A DNA stretch of 64,000 bases, taken from NCBI GenBank assembly GCA_036169595.1, contig CM069765.1, positions 1,821,001 through 1,885,000 of the forward strand, read 5' to 3'. Position 1 is the first letter of the stretch; every line of letters begins with the position of its first letter. The position numbers and the translations under genes are program-made. This document shows positions 1 through 14,009 of the stretch, in pieces. The notes below the pieces were generated by a model. It was not told where the DNA came from, searched no databases, and saw nothing but the letters and a program-made list of their open reading frames with translations. The DNA is from Dictyostelium firmibasis (Eukaryota > Evosea > Eumycetozoa > Dictyosteliales > Dictyosteliaceae).

Positions 1-1650
<1,650 letters not shown>

Positions 1651-2366
1651 TTTTCAATTTATATATATATATTTTTTTTTGTTGCTGTTATTATTTTTAT
1701 TACTATAATTATTATTAATACTATATACAAGTTTATTTGGTTTATTGAAAAAAAAAATATAAATATTTAAGTTTTGGATAATATGAGAAAAAAAACAATG
1801 AAAACGAAAAAAAAAAAAAAAATGAAAAAAAAGTTTTTTAAAAAAAAAAAAAAAATAAAAAATAAAATTAAAAAAAAAAAAAAAGAAAAACTTGATTTGA
1901 TAAAAACAAGAATAAAAATGATATTCAATATTTAATTATTGACTAACAACCACCACCATCGTATCCCAATATGTTATTTAAATTCAAATATTAAATTTAT
2001 TTAATAAAAAAAATAAAAAAAATAAAAAAAATAAAAACAAATGTTTGTTTTACTTGTACAATCTTTTTAGACTAAAAAAAAAAAAAATAAAAAAAAAAAA
2101 AAAATTAGTTGGAATAAATATTTAAATAGTTTATTTAGAATTAATTTTTTTTTTTTCTTTTCTTTTTTTTTTTTTTTTTTTTTTTTTTGTATAATATCAC
2201 GATATATTCGCACTATAAAACTTACTATCAATATATTTTTTTTTTTTTTTTTTTTAATTTTCATTTTTTTTTTTTTTAAAACTTTTTTTCTCTTAAATTT
2301 AATTTTCTTTTTTTTTTTTTGTTTCACTATTTTTTTTTTTTTCTTTATTAGTAATTAATTAATAAA
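1651..2366. promoter_or_regulatory. Divergent intergenic region
   Basis: About 716 bp between two genes transcribed away from each other (the minus-strand gene starting at 1650 and the dehydrogenase starting at 2367), so it should carry both promoters. It is almost wholly A/T homopolymer runs. One less biased stretch at about 1936-1972 contains CACCACCATCG. No recognised factor site was seen. Confidence 0.5.
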
Positions 2367-3257
2367 ATGAATTTTTTAATTAAAAAGTTAACAACAACAA
2401 CAATAAATAATAATAATAAACAATTTATTCAATCAACTATTAGATATTATAGTTCATCAGTAAAACAAAATGGTAGAATGGAAAATAAAGTTTGTTTTGT
2501 AACTGGTGGAGCATCAGGTATTGGTTTAGGTATTGTTGAAGGATTTTTAAAGGAAGGTGCTAAAGTTGCTGTTGCAGATATAGACAAACTCAAAGCAGAT
2601 AACATATCAAAGGAATTGAACAGTCGTTATCCAGGTTCAATCATTCCAATCCATTGTGATGTTGGTGATGAAACTCAAATTTCACAAGGTATCGAAGAAA
2701 CCGCTAGAGTTTTTGGTGGATTAGATGTACTCGTATCAAATGCAGGTTTTCAACATATTGAAGCCTTAGAAACCGTAAAGTTGGAAGATTGGAGAAAAAT
2801 GATGGCAATTCATTTGGATGGTGCATTTTTATGTACAAAGCATGCAATAAAAGAATTCAAAAAGGATAAACGTGGTGGTGCAATTCTCTACATGGGAAGT
2901 GTTCATAGTAAATACGCCTCTGAATTTAAGATACCATACGTCACTGCCAAACATGGTTTGGAAGGTTTATGTCGTGGTGTCGCTCGTGAATATGCCAGAG
3001 ATAATATTCGTTCAAATTTAATTTGTCCAGGTTTCGTATTAACACCATTGGTAAAAAATCAAATTCCACATTTAGCAAAAAAAATGAATATTACTGAAGA
3101 AGAAGTTGTCAAACGTGTCCTCCTAAAAGAAACTGTTGATGGTGAATTCACAACTGTAGAAGAAATTGCCGAGGTAGCTGTCAACCTTTGTGCAATTCCA
3201 AGTAAATGTTTAACTGGTCAATCCTTATTAGTTAGTCATGGTTGGATTATGGAATAA
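2367..3257 (+). CDS. D-beta-hydroxybutyrate dehydrogenase, mitochondrial (SDR family)
   Basis: A single-exon, 296-residue classical short-chain dehydrogenase. It interconverts 3-hydroxybutyrate and acetoacetate using NAD. Residues 1-40 are basic, Ser/Thr/Asn rich and end in RYYSSSV, a plausible mitochondrial presequence. Visible motifs are the cofactor loop TGGASGIG (about residues 47-54), SNAG (about 125-128), the catalytic serine in MGSVHS, and Y-x-x-x-K in YVTAKHG. The CPGFVLTPLV segment and GFQHIE after the SNAG motif are characteristic of bacterial-type 3-hydroxybutyrate dehydrogenases (PGYVRTPLV, GFQHV), which supports the specific call. The C-terminus ends VSHGWIME rather than the usual DGGW. 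The start is the first ATG, in an AAA-ATG context. Confidence 0.85.
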   Translation: MNFLIKKLTTTTINNNNKQFIQSTIRYYSSSVKQNGRMENKVCFVTGGASGIGLGIVEGFLKEGAKVAVADIDKLKADNISKELNSRYPGSIIPIHCDVGDETQISQGIEETARVFGGLDVLVSNAGFQHIEALETVKLEDWRKMMAIHLDGAFLCTKHAIKEFKKDKRGGAILYMGSVHSKYASEFKIPYVTAKHGLEGLCRGVAREYARDNIRSNLICPGFVLTPLVKNQIPHLAKKMNITEEEVVKRVLLKETVDGEFTTVEEIAEVAVNLCAIPSKCLTGQSLLVSHGWIME

Positions 3258-3288
3258 AATTTTTAATAAATATATTCATTTAAATGTA

Positions 3289-3327
<39 letters not shown>

Positions 3328-3390
3328 ATTCATATTTTTTTACATTTTAAATAATTTTTTTTTTTTTAAATTATTTATTTAAATTTTAAT

Positions 3391-4437
3391 TTATGGTAAT
3401 AATTCTTTAACACCATCCATTTCTGATAATAATTCTTTACGAGTAGCATCGAAACGTTCTTGAGAGAATTGATCGAGTTTAAGACCTTTAACAATTTCGT
3501 ATTTACCTTTGTTATCGACGATGACTGGGAAAGAGAAGTAGAGACCTTTGTCGGCACCATATTCACCTTCAGAGTAAATGGCCATAGAGGTCCATTGACC
3601 ATTGGTACCATAGGTCCAGTCTCTCATGTGATCGATGGCAGCAGAGGCAGCAGAAGCGGCAGATGATAAACCACGGGCAGCAATGATAGCGGCACCTCTT
3701 TGTTGAACGGTTGGGATGAAGTTATCCTTGACCCATTTTTGATCGTTGATGGTGTTAACGAGTGATTTACCTTTGACGGTACCAAAGTTAATGTCTGGGT
3801 ATTGAGTGGCAGAGTGATTACCCCAAATGCAGAATTTTTCAATGTCAGTGACGGCTGAACCGGTTTTATCGGCTAATTGAGCTAAGCCTCTGTTGTGATC
3901 TAAACGAGTCATTGCAGAGAAACGTTTTGGATCAATGTTTGGTGCATTACGAGCAGCAATTAATGCGTTGGTATTGGCTGGATTACCTACAACCAAAACT
4001 CTTAAAGTGTCACGATTGGCACTCTTGTCTAATGCTTTACCTTGAACGGAAAAAATTTCAGCGTTGGCTTTTAATAAGTCACCACGTTCCATTCCCTTGC
4101 TTCTTGGACGAGCACCAACTAATAATGCATAGTCTGCACCAGCGAATGCTTCCTCTGGTTTATCGCTTTGAACGATACCTTTGAGTAATGGGAATGCACA
4201 ATCATCCAATTCCATTGCAACACCTTTCAATGAGTTCATTGCACCTGGTAACTCTAAACATTGGAGAATGATTGGTTGATCTTTACCTAACATATCACCA
4301 CTAGCAATTCTGAATAATAATTGATAACCAATTTGACCACTGGCACCAGTAATAGCAACTCTAACTGGTGCTTTACCTTTACCTGAGGCAAAGAAATTTG
4401 CACCAGTACTAAAACTACGAGCTAAAATTTTATTCAT
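3391..4437 (-). CDS. Malate dehydrogenase, cytosolic-type sequence with N-terminal presequence
   Basis: A single-exon, 348-residue NAD-dependent malate dehydrogenase that interconverts malate and oxaloacetate. The Rossmann motif [23 protein letters not shown] (residues about 29-51), [15 protein letters not shown] (substrate arginines), [11 protein letters not shown], the RLDHNR segment and the catalytic His in [12 protein letters not shown] are all present. The sequence is of the cytosolic (MDH1-like) class, yet residues 1-24 ([20 protein letters not shown]) form an Arg/Ser/Ala-rich extension typical of mitochondrial targeting. D. discoideum has several mdh genes; I believe this is one of the two annotated as probable mitochondrial forms, but I do not assign the letter. 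Codon use is strongly biased to GGT, CGT and ACC-type codons, as in highly expressed genes. Confidence 0.92.
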   Translation of the reverse strand: MNKILARSFSTGANFFASGKGKAPVRVAITGASGQIGYQLLFRIASGDMLGKDQPIILQCLELPGAMNSLKGVAMELDDCAFPLLKGIVQSDKPEEAFAGADYALLVGARPRSKGMERGDLLKANAEIFSVQGKALDKSANRDTLRVLVVGNPANTNALIAARNAPNIDPKRFSAMTRLDHNRGLAQLADKTGSAVTDIEKFCIWGNHSATQYPDINFGTVKGKSLVNTINDQKWVKDNFIPTVQQRGAAIIAARGLSSAASAASAAIDHMRDWTYGTNGQWTSMAIYSEGEYGADKGLYFSFPVIVDNKGKYEIVKGLKLDQFSQERFDATRKELLSEMDGVKELLP

Positions 4438-4534
4438 TTTATTGAAATATGTAATATGTTTGTTTAAATTAAATTAAAAAAAAAAAAAAAAATAAAAAAA
4501 AAATTGTGAAATGTTTTTGAAAAAAAAATTTTTA

Positions 4535-4572
<38 letters not shown>

Positions 4573-5292
4573 AAAATTAAAATTAAATAAAATATTATCA
4601 ATGAACTTCTGTTCACATTTTGGCGTCATATCAAAAAAAAAAAAAAAAAATTTATGGTTTTAACAACATATATATGGATATTTGTTTCGAATTTATAGAT
4701 CATTTTTATTTTTTTTTTTTGTTACAATAATAATAATATTTATTTGAAATATGTTATAATGATTTAGTTTAAAATATATTACTATATATGATATCAAAAA
4801 CACAATAGCATTAATGAATATGGAACTTGAAATTTTTTTTTTTTTCTAAATTGAATTCTTTTTTTTTTTTTTTTTTTTCTTTATTTGATAATATTATTAT
4901 TCTTTTAAATTTTTTTTTTATATAAATATAGGTTCAAAAGAAAATAGAAATAAAAAAAAATAAAAAATAAAAAAATAATAATCTATCATTTTATTTTGGT
5001 TTAAATAGAATCAATATTTATTAATATTAATTTTTTTTTTTTTTTTTTTTTTTAATTTTTTAAATTTAATTTTTTTTTAAAAAATTTTTTTTAATTTTTT
5101 TTTTTTTTTTTTTTTTTTTTTGAAAATTTATAAAAAGCAGTGTAAATTAAAAACAACAATATTTATTTAAATAAAAACAAAAAACCCATCTTTTTTTTTT
5201 TTTTTTTGTTTTGTTTTTCTTAATTAGTTTTTAATAAAAAAAAAAACTCAACGACTTTATAATATACCTAAATAATATATATATACACAAAA
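4438..5292. promoter_or_regulatory. Divergent intergenic region
   Basis: Separates the minus-strand malate dehydrogenase (start 4437) from the plus-strand ubiquitin-variant gene (start 5293), so both promoters should lie here. It is nearly all A/T runs. The only notable element is a short inverted repeat, TGAACttctGTTCA, at 4602-4615, followed by TTTTGGCGTCATATC. Confidence 0.45.
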
Positions 5293-5858
5293 ATGACAAC
5301 AATTCCACGTAATTTTGTTTTATTAGAAGAATTAGAATCTGGTGAAAAATCAACTGGTGATGGTACCATCAGTTTTGGTTTAGAAAACTCTGAGGATATT
5401 TTATTAAGTTCTTGGATTTGTACAATTATTGGACCACAACATGTATGCTCTCCTATAACTTATTCATCATCACACACGCAATCACCACTTTTTTTTCCCA
5501 TTTTTTTCTTCTTTTTTTCAATATCTCTTTATTTTTTATTTTAACTAACACAATATATTTTTTTTTTTTTCTTTTTTTTTCCTTTAAAAAGACACCATTT
5601 GATAATAGATTTTATAGTTTAAAACTTTATTGTGATAAAGATTATCCAACCAAACCACCAACAGTTAGATTCACAACTAAAATCAATATGGGTTGTGTTA
5701 ATCAACAAAATGGTGTTGTCGAACCAAAAAATTTACCAATCTTAACAAATTGGAATTCAAACTATAGAATTCAAAATATTTTATCAGAACTTAGACGTGA
5801 AATGTCCTCTTCTCCAAATAAGAAGTTAGTTCAACCACCAGAAGGTGCTAATTTCTAA
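5293..5858 (+). CDS. Ubiquitin-conjugating enzyme variant, Uev1/Mms2 type
   Basis: Two exons, 5293-5442 and 5592-5858, with a 149-nt phase-0 intron bounded by GTATGC and AAAG; 138 residues. The spliced protein reads [19 protein letters not shown], a [25 protein letters not shown] core, [10 protein letters not shown], and ends [23 protein letters not shown]. This is the UBE2V/Mms2 signature. As in that family, the active-site cysteine found in true E2s (in the region of [15 protein letters not shown]) is absent. Family members pair with Ubc13 to build Lys63-linked ubiquitin chains used in DNA-damage tolerance and signalling. The unspliced reading from the second exon into intron sequence is an artefact. 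Confidence 0.92.
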
Positions 5859-6299
5859 AAAAAAAAAAAATAAAATAAAATGAAATATCAAAAAAAAAAC
5901 TAAAAATAAAACTTTTTTTTTTAAAAAAAAAAAACTAAAACTTCTCTCTTCAAATTTATGAAATAAAAGTGGTATGTGCTGCTAATAATTATAAACCACA
6001 AACTTTGTTGTGATTTGTAAAAATATTCGAAAACTCGTTTCAAAAAAAAAAAAGATTTTTTGGTGGTGTTTAAAATTTTTTTTTTTTTTTTTTTTTATAT
6101 ATTCTTTTTATGCATATATATATTTATTTGTATTTTTTTTTTTTTAAAATTATTATTTTTTTTTGTTTTGTTTTTTTTTTATTTATTTCATCATTATATG
6201 AAAATGATGTTATTGTATACACGTTTTAAATTAGTGAAAATGATTATTATTATTGTTATTATATTGATATTATTATTATTATTGATATTATGAAATTTT
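5859..6299. other. Convergent 3' region
   Basis: Between the ends of the Uev gene (+) and cytochrome c1 (-). It presumably holds both 3' UTRs. At about 5969-6020 there are small inverted repeats (GTGGT..ACCAC and CACAActttgTTGTG). The rest is A/T runs and low-complexity DNA. Confidence 0.5.
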
Positions 6300-7423
6300 T
6301 TAATCTTTGAATGAAATCTTTCTTGTTTTGACAACACTCCATTTTAATCTCTTCCAGTAGAAAAGTGGGAGAGCAATGATGGAAACACCAAGGAGAACTT
6401 TCATACCTAATTTCTTTCTATCGTCATGTTCTGGTTCTGATGCCCAACAAAGGAAAGTGGAAACATCCTTTGCCATTTGAGACATTGAGTTATCAGTACC
6501 GTCATCATATTCGACCATACCATCAGCAAGTGGTGGGGCCATAGCAATTTTAGTACCTGGGAAGTATCTAAAGGGAGAAAAAAAAAAAAAAAAAAAGAAA
6601 ATTAATAAAAAGTTACATTTGCATACAAAACAAAAGAAAAAAACTTACGGGTTGAAGTGTTGGCCACCAACAACACGTACACCAACTGGTGGTTCACAAT
6701 AACCAGTTAATAATGAGAATACATAATCCTCATGAGCACCACGAGCTTTAATAACTAATGAAAGATCTGGTGGGAGGGCACCATTGTTTGCGTAACGAGC
6801 TGCGTTTGAATTTGGGTATGGTTTTGGGTGGAAATCAGTGATTTGACCTTTACGTTCAAACATATCACCTTCTGAATCTGGACCATCCATAACGATGGTG
6901 TCAGCAGCAATTGCTTTCAATTCATTTGGGGTGTATGCAACATTTGCTAAATGACGATAAGAAATTAAATTTAAACTGTGACATGTGCTACAGACTTGAG
7001 TGTAAACTTGATGACCACGACGAATTGCTGCATGATCATATGATTGCCATGGGAAACGATGTTCCCATGGGTATGAGGTTGGTTGAATGAAATCGTCTGA
7101 TAAAAGAGTTGTTGAGGTAGTAATTGCTGTTGCTGTACCTACAACACCACTAACAATTGCTAATTTACTTAATAATTTACCCTATATAAATTTTAAATAA
7201 ATAAAATTTTAAATAAATAAAATTAATATGACTATTTTTTTTTTTTTTTTTTTTTAAAAAAAAATTAAAATTTTTTTTTTTTTGGTGCGTTTAAAAGGGT
7301 TTTTTCAGTTAATTCAAAAAAAAACTATGAAATTATTTGTTATTTTTCCTTTTTTATTGTATTTTTTTTATAAATTATTATTATAATATTATTATTTTTA
7401 TAAACATAATATTTTTTTTATGT

Positions 7424-7457
<34 letters not shown>

Positions 7458-7783
7458 CTTTTGTTGAAGTTGACAAAAAGAGTAAAAAAATAATAAAACG
7501 AATAACAACACAACTATCTATAGTATTTAAATTGTTTTTTTTTTTTTTTGAACTATATTTTATATAAAACAATTTAATTTACTATGAAGTTAAATTTTTT
7601 TTTTTTTTTTTTTTATTTTTTTTCATATTTGTTCGTGTGTGTTTGTTCATTGTGTGTCATATTTTTTTATTTTTTTATTATGTGTATATTTTTTTAACTT
7701 TATTTTATTTTATTAATTATGTACTAATGTAAACTATTTCTATTTAATGATATTACATTTGCAAGCAATTTTTGAGAAAACAT
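6300..7783 (-). CDS. cyc1: Cytochrome c1, heme protein of complex III
   Basis: Three exons on the minus strand: 7783-7757, 7181-6649 and 6567-6300, giving 275 residues. Exon 2 encodes a targeting and membrane-passage segment ([20 protein letters not shown]), [24 protein letters not shown], and the heme motif CSTCH followed by [12 protein letters not shown]. The exon 2/3 junction restores [20 protein letters not shown], with the Met that ligates heme c in this family, and the C-terminus carries the conserved [23 protein letters not shown] segment and a membrane anchor ([19 protein letters not shown]). It transfers electrons from the Rieske protein to cytochrome c. The tiny first exon ([15 protein letters not shown] context) across a 574-nt intron is my prediction; it is long for this genome, but the frame and GT/AG sites fit. 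Confidence 0.88.
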
Positions 7784-7871
7784 TTTGATCTGTCTTTTCT
7801 TATATATCTCTAATGTGAGTGCACAATATATATTATATGAAAAAAAACAAAGTCGTTGAAATGATCAAAAA

Positions 7872-7916
<45 letters not shown>

Positions 7917-8440
7917 AAAAAAAAAAAAAAAAATTTTTAAAAAAAAAATAAAAAAAAAAAAAAAATAAAAAAAAATTTACGAATTTCCTGTTTGCATATT
8001 TATTTGATTTTTTATATTTTTTTTTATTAAATTATTCATTTTCTTTTTTTCTTTTTTTCTTTTTTTTTTTTTTTGTAAATAATTTGATAGAATTTTTAGT
8101 CCTCATATATTTTCCTATTACTTTTATAGTATTTATTTTATATATATTTTTTTTTTTATAAAACAAAACTTTAAAAGTTTTGATAGAACACCCAAAATGG
8201 TTTTGTAAATTTACCTAAGAGAGATAGGATTATTTTCTTTTAAGGAAAAAAAAAAATAAAAAATAATTAATAAAAAAATAAAAAAAAATAATTAAAAAAA
8301 TTAAAATAAAAATAATTAAAAAAAAAATCTTTTTTTTTTTTTTTTTTCAAAATTTAATAAATTTTTTTTTTTTTTTTGGTTTGATCAAAAATTTTTTTTT
8401 GTCTTTCTATTTGTTTAGAAATACACACAATATAGATACA
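7784..8440. promoter_or_regulatory. Divergent promoter region of cytochrome c1 and lst8
   Basis: 657 bp between divergent starts. It holds a long A run (about 7876-7970) and many T runs. A possible 5'-UTR intron acceptor (TTTGTTTAG at 8410-8418) precedes the lst8 start. No specific regulatory site was recognised. Confidence 0.45.
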
Positions 8441-9568
8441 ATGCCAGGTATTATTTTGGCAACAGCATCTTATGATCATACAATTAAATTTTGGGATCCA
8501 CCCAGTGGTGGATGTTATAGATCAATTGATTGTGGTGAATTCGTATGTTTTCACATTAAATTTATCAATAAAAATAGTTATGAAAAAAATAAAAATAAAA
8601 AATTAATAATTTTAAAAAATCATTAATATATATTTAAATGTTTACTTCTTTTTTTTTTATATTTTTTTATTTTTATATATTAGCATATCAATAGATTAGA
8701 AATTACACATGATAAACATTATATAGCAGCAGCAGGTAACCCACAAACAAGATTATTTGAAGTGAATACTAATAATAATTCACCAGCAATGAGTTTTGAT
8801 GGTCATAAAGGTAATGTAACTGGTGTTGGTTTTCAAAAAGAGGGTAAATGGATGTATACTGGTTCAGAAGATGGAACTGTTAAAATTTGGGATTTAAAGT
8901 AAGGTTCTTTAAAGAAATATTTCAAATACAAATTGATTGATAATCATTTATTTATTATTATTTTTTTTTAAAAGGGCACCAGGATGTCAAAGAGATTATG
9001 AATGTAGTGCACCAGTTAATACAGTAGTTTTACATCCAAATCAAGCGGAATTAATATCAGGAGATCAAAATGGATCGATTAGAGTTTGGGATTTAATATC
9101 GAATACATGTAGTAGAGAATTAGTACCAGATGGTGAAGTTGGTATAACATCATTGACAATTTCAAGTGATGGTGGTTTAGTTGTTGCATCAAATACAAAA
9201 GGAAAATGTTTTGTTTGGAGATTAGGTGAAGATGATACATCAAGATTTGAACCACTACAAAAGATTGAGGCACATAATGCACCAATCTTAAAAACTTTAT
9301 TTAGTCCAGACACAAAGTTATTAGCAACTTGTTCAGCAGATCATACCGTTAAAATTTGGAATACAAAGAAATTCAATGTCGTTCAAACTTTAAATGGCCA
9401 TCAAAGATGGGTTTGGGATTGTGCTTTCTCAAATGATTCAGCTTATTTAGTAACAGGTTCAAGTGATCATTTATCAAGACTTTGGGATCTTCATCAAGGT
9501 GATGCTGTTAAAACTTATTCAGGTCATATTAAAGCTGTGAATGCTGTCGCTTTAAATGATTTACCAAG

Positions 9569-9572
<4 letters not shown>
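8441..9572 (+). CDS. lst8: Lst8, WD40 subunit of TOR complexes
   Basis: Three exons: 8441-8542, 8684-8898 and 8975-9572; 304 residues made almost wholly of seven WD40 blades. It begins [20 protein letters not shown] and continues [27 protein letters not shown] after the first intron, both hallmarks of mLST8/GbetaL. Blade ends are visible as IKFWD, VKIWD, IRVWD, CFVWR, VKIWN and SRLWD. The length equals the usual family length. Lst8 binds the kinase domain of TOR; in Dictyostelium TORC2 containing Lst8 is known to act in chemotaxis and Akt-family kinase activation. Translation starting further upstream would begin in UTR or intron sequence; the ATG at 8441 gives the conserved N-terminus. Confidence 0.93.
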
Positions 9573-9611
<39 letters not shown>

Positions 9612-9817
9612 TTTGTCTTATATATCAAAATAAAAAAAAAAAAAAGTATGTATTATTAAAAAATAAATTCAAAATAACACCCATTTTTTTTTTTTTTTTT
9701 TTGAGACATTTTTATTTATTTTTTATATTTTTTTTTTTTATATTTTTTTTGAAATTAAATTTTTTTTTTTTATTTTTTTAATTTACTTTTTTTAATGTAA
9801 TGTGAAGTTTAAATAAA

Positions 9818-12322
<2,505 letters not shown>

Positions 12323-12635
12323 AATAAATAAAATGATATAGTTCTCCTTTTTATTATCTTTTAGAGTAAGAAATTTTTTTTTTTCATTTTTTTTTTCCAC
12401 TTAAATAATAAAGTTAGTAGTGTGTATGTATGTTCAATTTTTTTTTTTTTCAAAATTTTTAATTTTTTTTTATTTTTTTTTTTATTTTTTTTTATTTTTT
12501 TTAAATTTTTTTTTTTTTTTTAATTTTTCATTATTTGTATAATTTATACACCACACATTTTATATATATTTTTTTTTAATAGTATTGTTAAGAACAATTA
12601 TTTTACTATTGTTTTATAGTTTTTCAATTAAAAAA
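12323..12635. other. Intergenic region upstream of rer1
   Basis: 313 bp of T-rich sequence between two plus-strand genes. It ends with TTGTTTTATAG at 12609-12619, which may be the acceptor of a 5'-UTR intron just before the rer1 start. Nothing else was recognised. Confidence 0.4.
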
Positions 12636-13453
12636 ATGCCAACAACAATTGACGAAGGTTTACCAGCACCACATAACTTTGCATCTTTCACTACTTTGGT
12701 ATCTAGAAAGTATCAAAATTTAATTGAAAGAACAATTTCATTTATTCCACAAAGATGGGCATTTGTTGGATGTATGTAATAACAAAAAAATAAAATAAAA
12801 AAAATTAGAAAATAAATTAATAAAAGGAGCCAGTTACTAATAATAATAATAATAATAAATTTCTATAAAACCTACAAAACTATAAAATAATAATTAATGA
12901 TGACGATTATGATTATGAATGAAATTTTATACATATAGTTTTATTCTTCTTTTATATAGTTAGAGTGTCATTATCAAGTGGTGGTTGGTACGTTATTACC
13001 TACGCTCTTGGTATATTTTTATTGACACGTTTCATTGCATTTTTATCACCAAAATGGGATCCAGAACTCGAAGAGGATTCAGGTGATTCATTACCAACCA
13101 CATTAAATAGAAATGATGATGAAGCAAAACCATTCATTAGAAGACTACCAGAATTCCTTTTTTGGTAAATATCAATTATAATTAATTATCATTTATAATC
13201 GATTATAATTACTAATTAAATATTTAATAATATACTATTAAATTATAGGCACTCAATTTTTAAAGCATTATTTATTTCAATTTTCTGCACATTTATTCCA
13301 TTTTTAGATTTACCAGTATTTTGGCCAATTCTTTTATTATATTTCATCATTATCTTTTCTGTTACTATGAAAAAACAAATTAAACATATGATTAAATATA
13401 AATATATTCCATTCACAGTTGGAAAGAAAACTTACACAAAAAATAATAACTAA
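12636..13453 (+). CDS. rer1: Rer1, Golgi-to-ER retrieval receptor
   Basis: Three exons: 12636-12771, 12960-13164 and 13249-13453; 181 residues. The family blocks are clear: an N-terminal helix ([18 protein letters not shown]), [42 protein letters not shown] joined by splicing to [15 protein letters not shown], then [17 protein letters not shown] and [21 protein letters not shown]. There are four hydrophobic segments arranged in two hairpins, as in yeast and human Rer1 (about 190 residues). Rer1 retrieves escaped ER membrane proteins and unassembled subunits from the early Golgi in COPI vesicles. Both introns are AT-only with GTA starts. The start is the ATG giving the conserved length. Confidence 0.94.
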
Positions 13454-13581
13454 TCGCCATCATATGAATAATAATAATTAATAAGAAAACTTTTTTTTTA
13501 ACAAACAAAAAAAATATATATTTTAAACTGTTCAATTTAGTGTGAAGCGCTCGACCTATTATATTAATTAAATAAAATGTA

Positions 13582-13623
<42 letters not shown>

Positions 13624-14009
13624 CTATTTTTGGTACCAATATCTTTGATAGGTTATTGTTTTCAAAATTTTTTTCATAATTATTTTTTTTATTTTTTTAT
13701 TTTTTTATTTTTTTTTTTAAAAAAAAAGGAAAAAAAATCAAAAAATTTAAAAATAATATTTTCAAATAATTGATTTTTAACGTGCACTCTTTTTTTTTTT
13801 TTTTTTTTTATTAATTTATTTTATTTTTGTTGAAAAAAACTTATAATTGTATTTTTATTTATTTTATTTATTTTTATCTATTACTTTAATATTTTTTCCT
13901 TTTATATTTATTATAATTTTTATTTTATTTTATTCTATTTTATTTGAAATAATAAAATAAAAAAGTAAAATTAAATAAAAAAATAAAAATAAAATCAAAA
14001 TAAAATAAA
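13454..14009. other. Intergenic region upstream of iplA
   Basis: 556 bp between rer1 and iplA, both on the plus strand; presumably the rer1 3' UTR and the iplA promoter. A less biased stretch at about 13530-13555 reads TTAGTGTGAAGCGCTCGACC. The remainder is homopolymeric. Confidence 0.45.

Noticed and set aside
7337-7572. Phe- or Lys-rich frames between cytochrome c1 exons 1 and 2
   Set aside because: They lie in homopolymer T/A runs of an intron, with no non-homopolymeric coding content.
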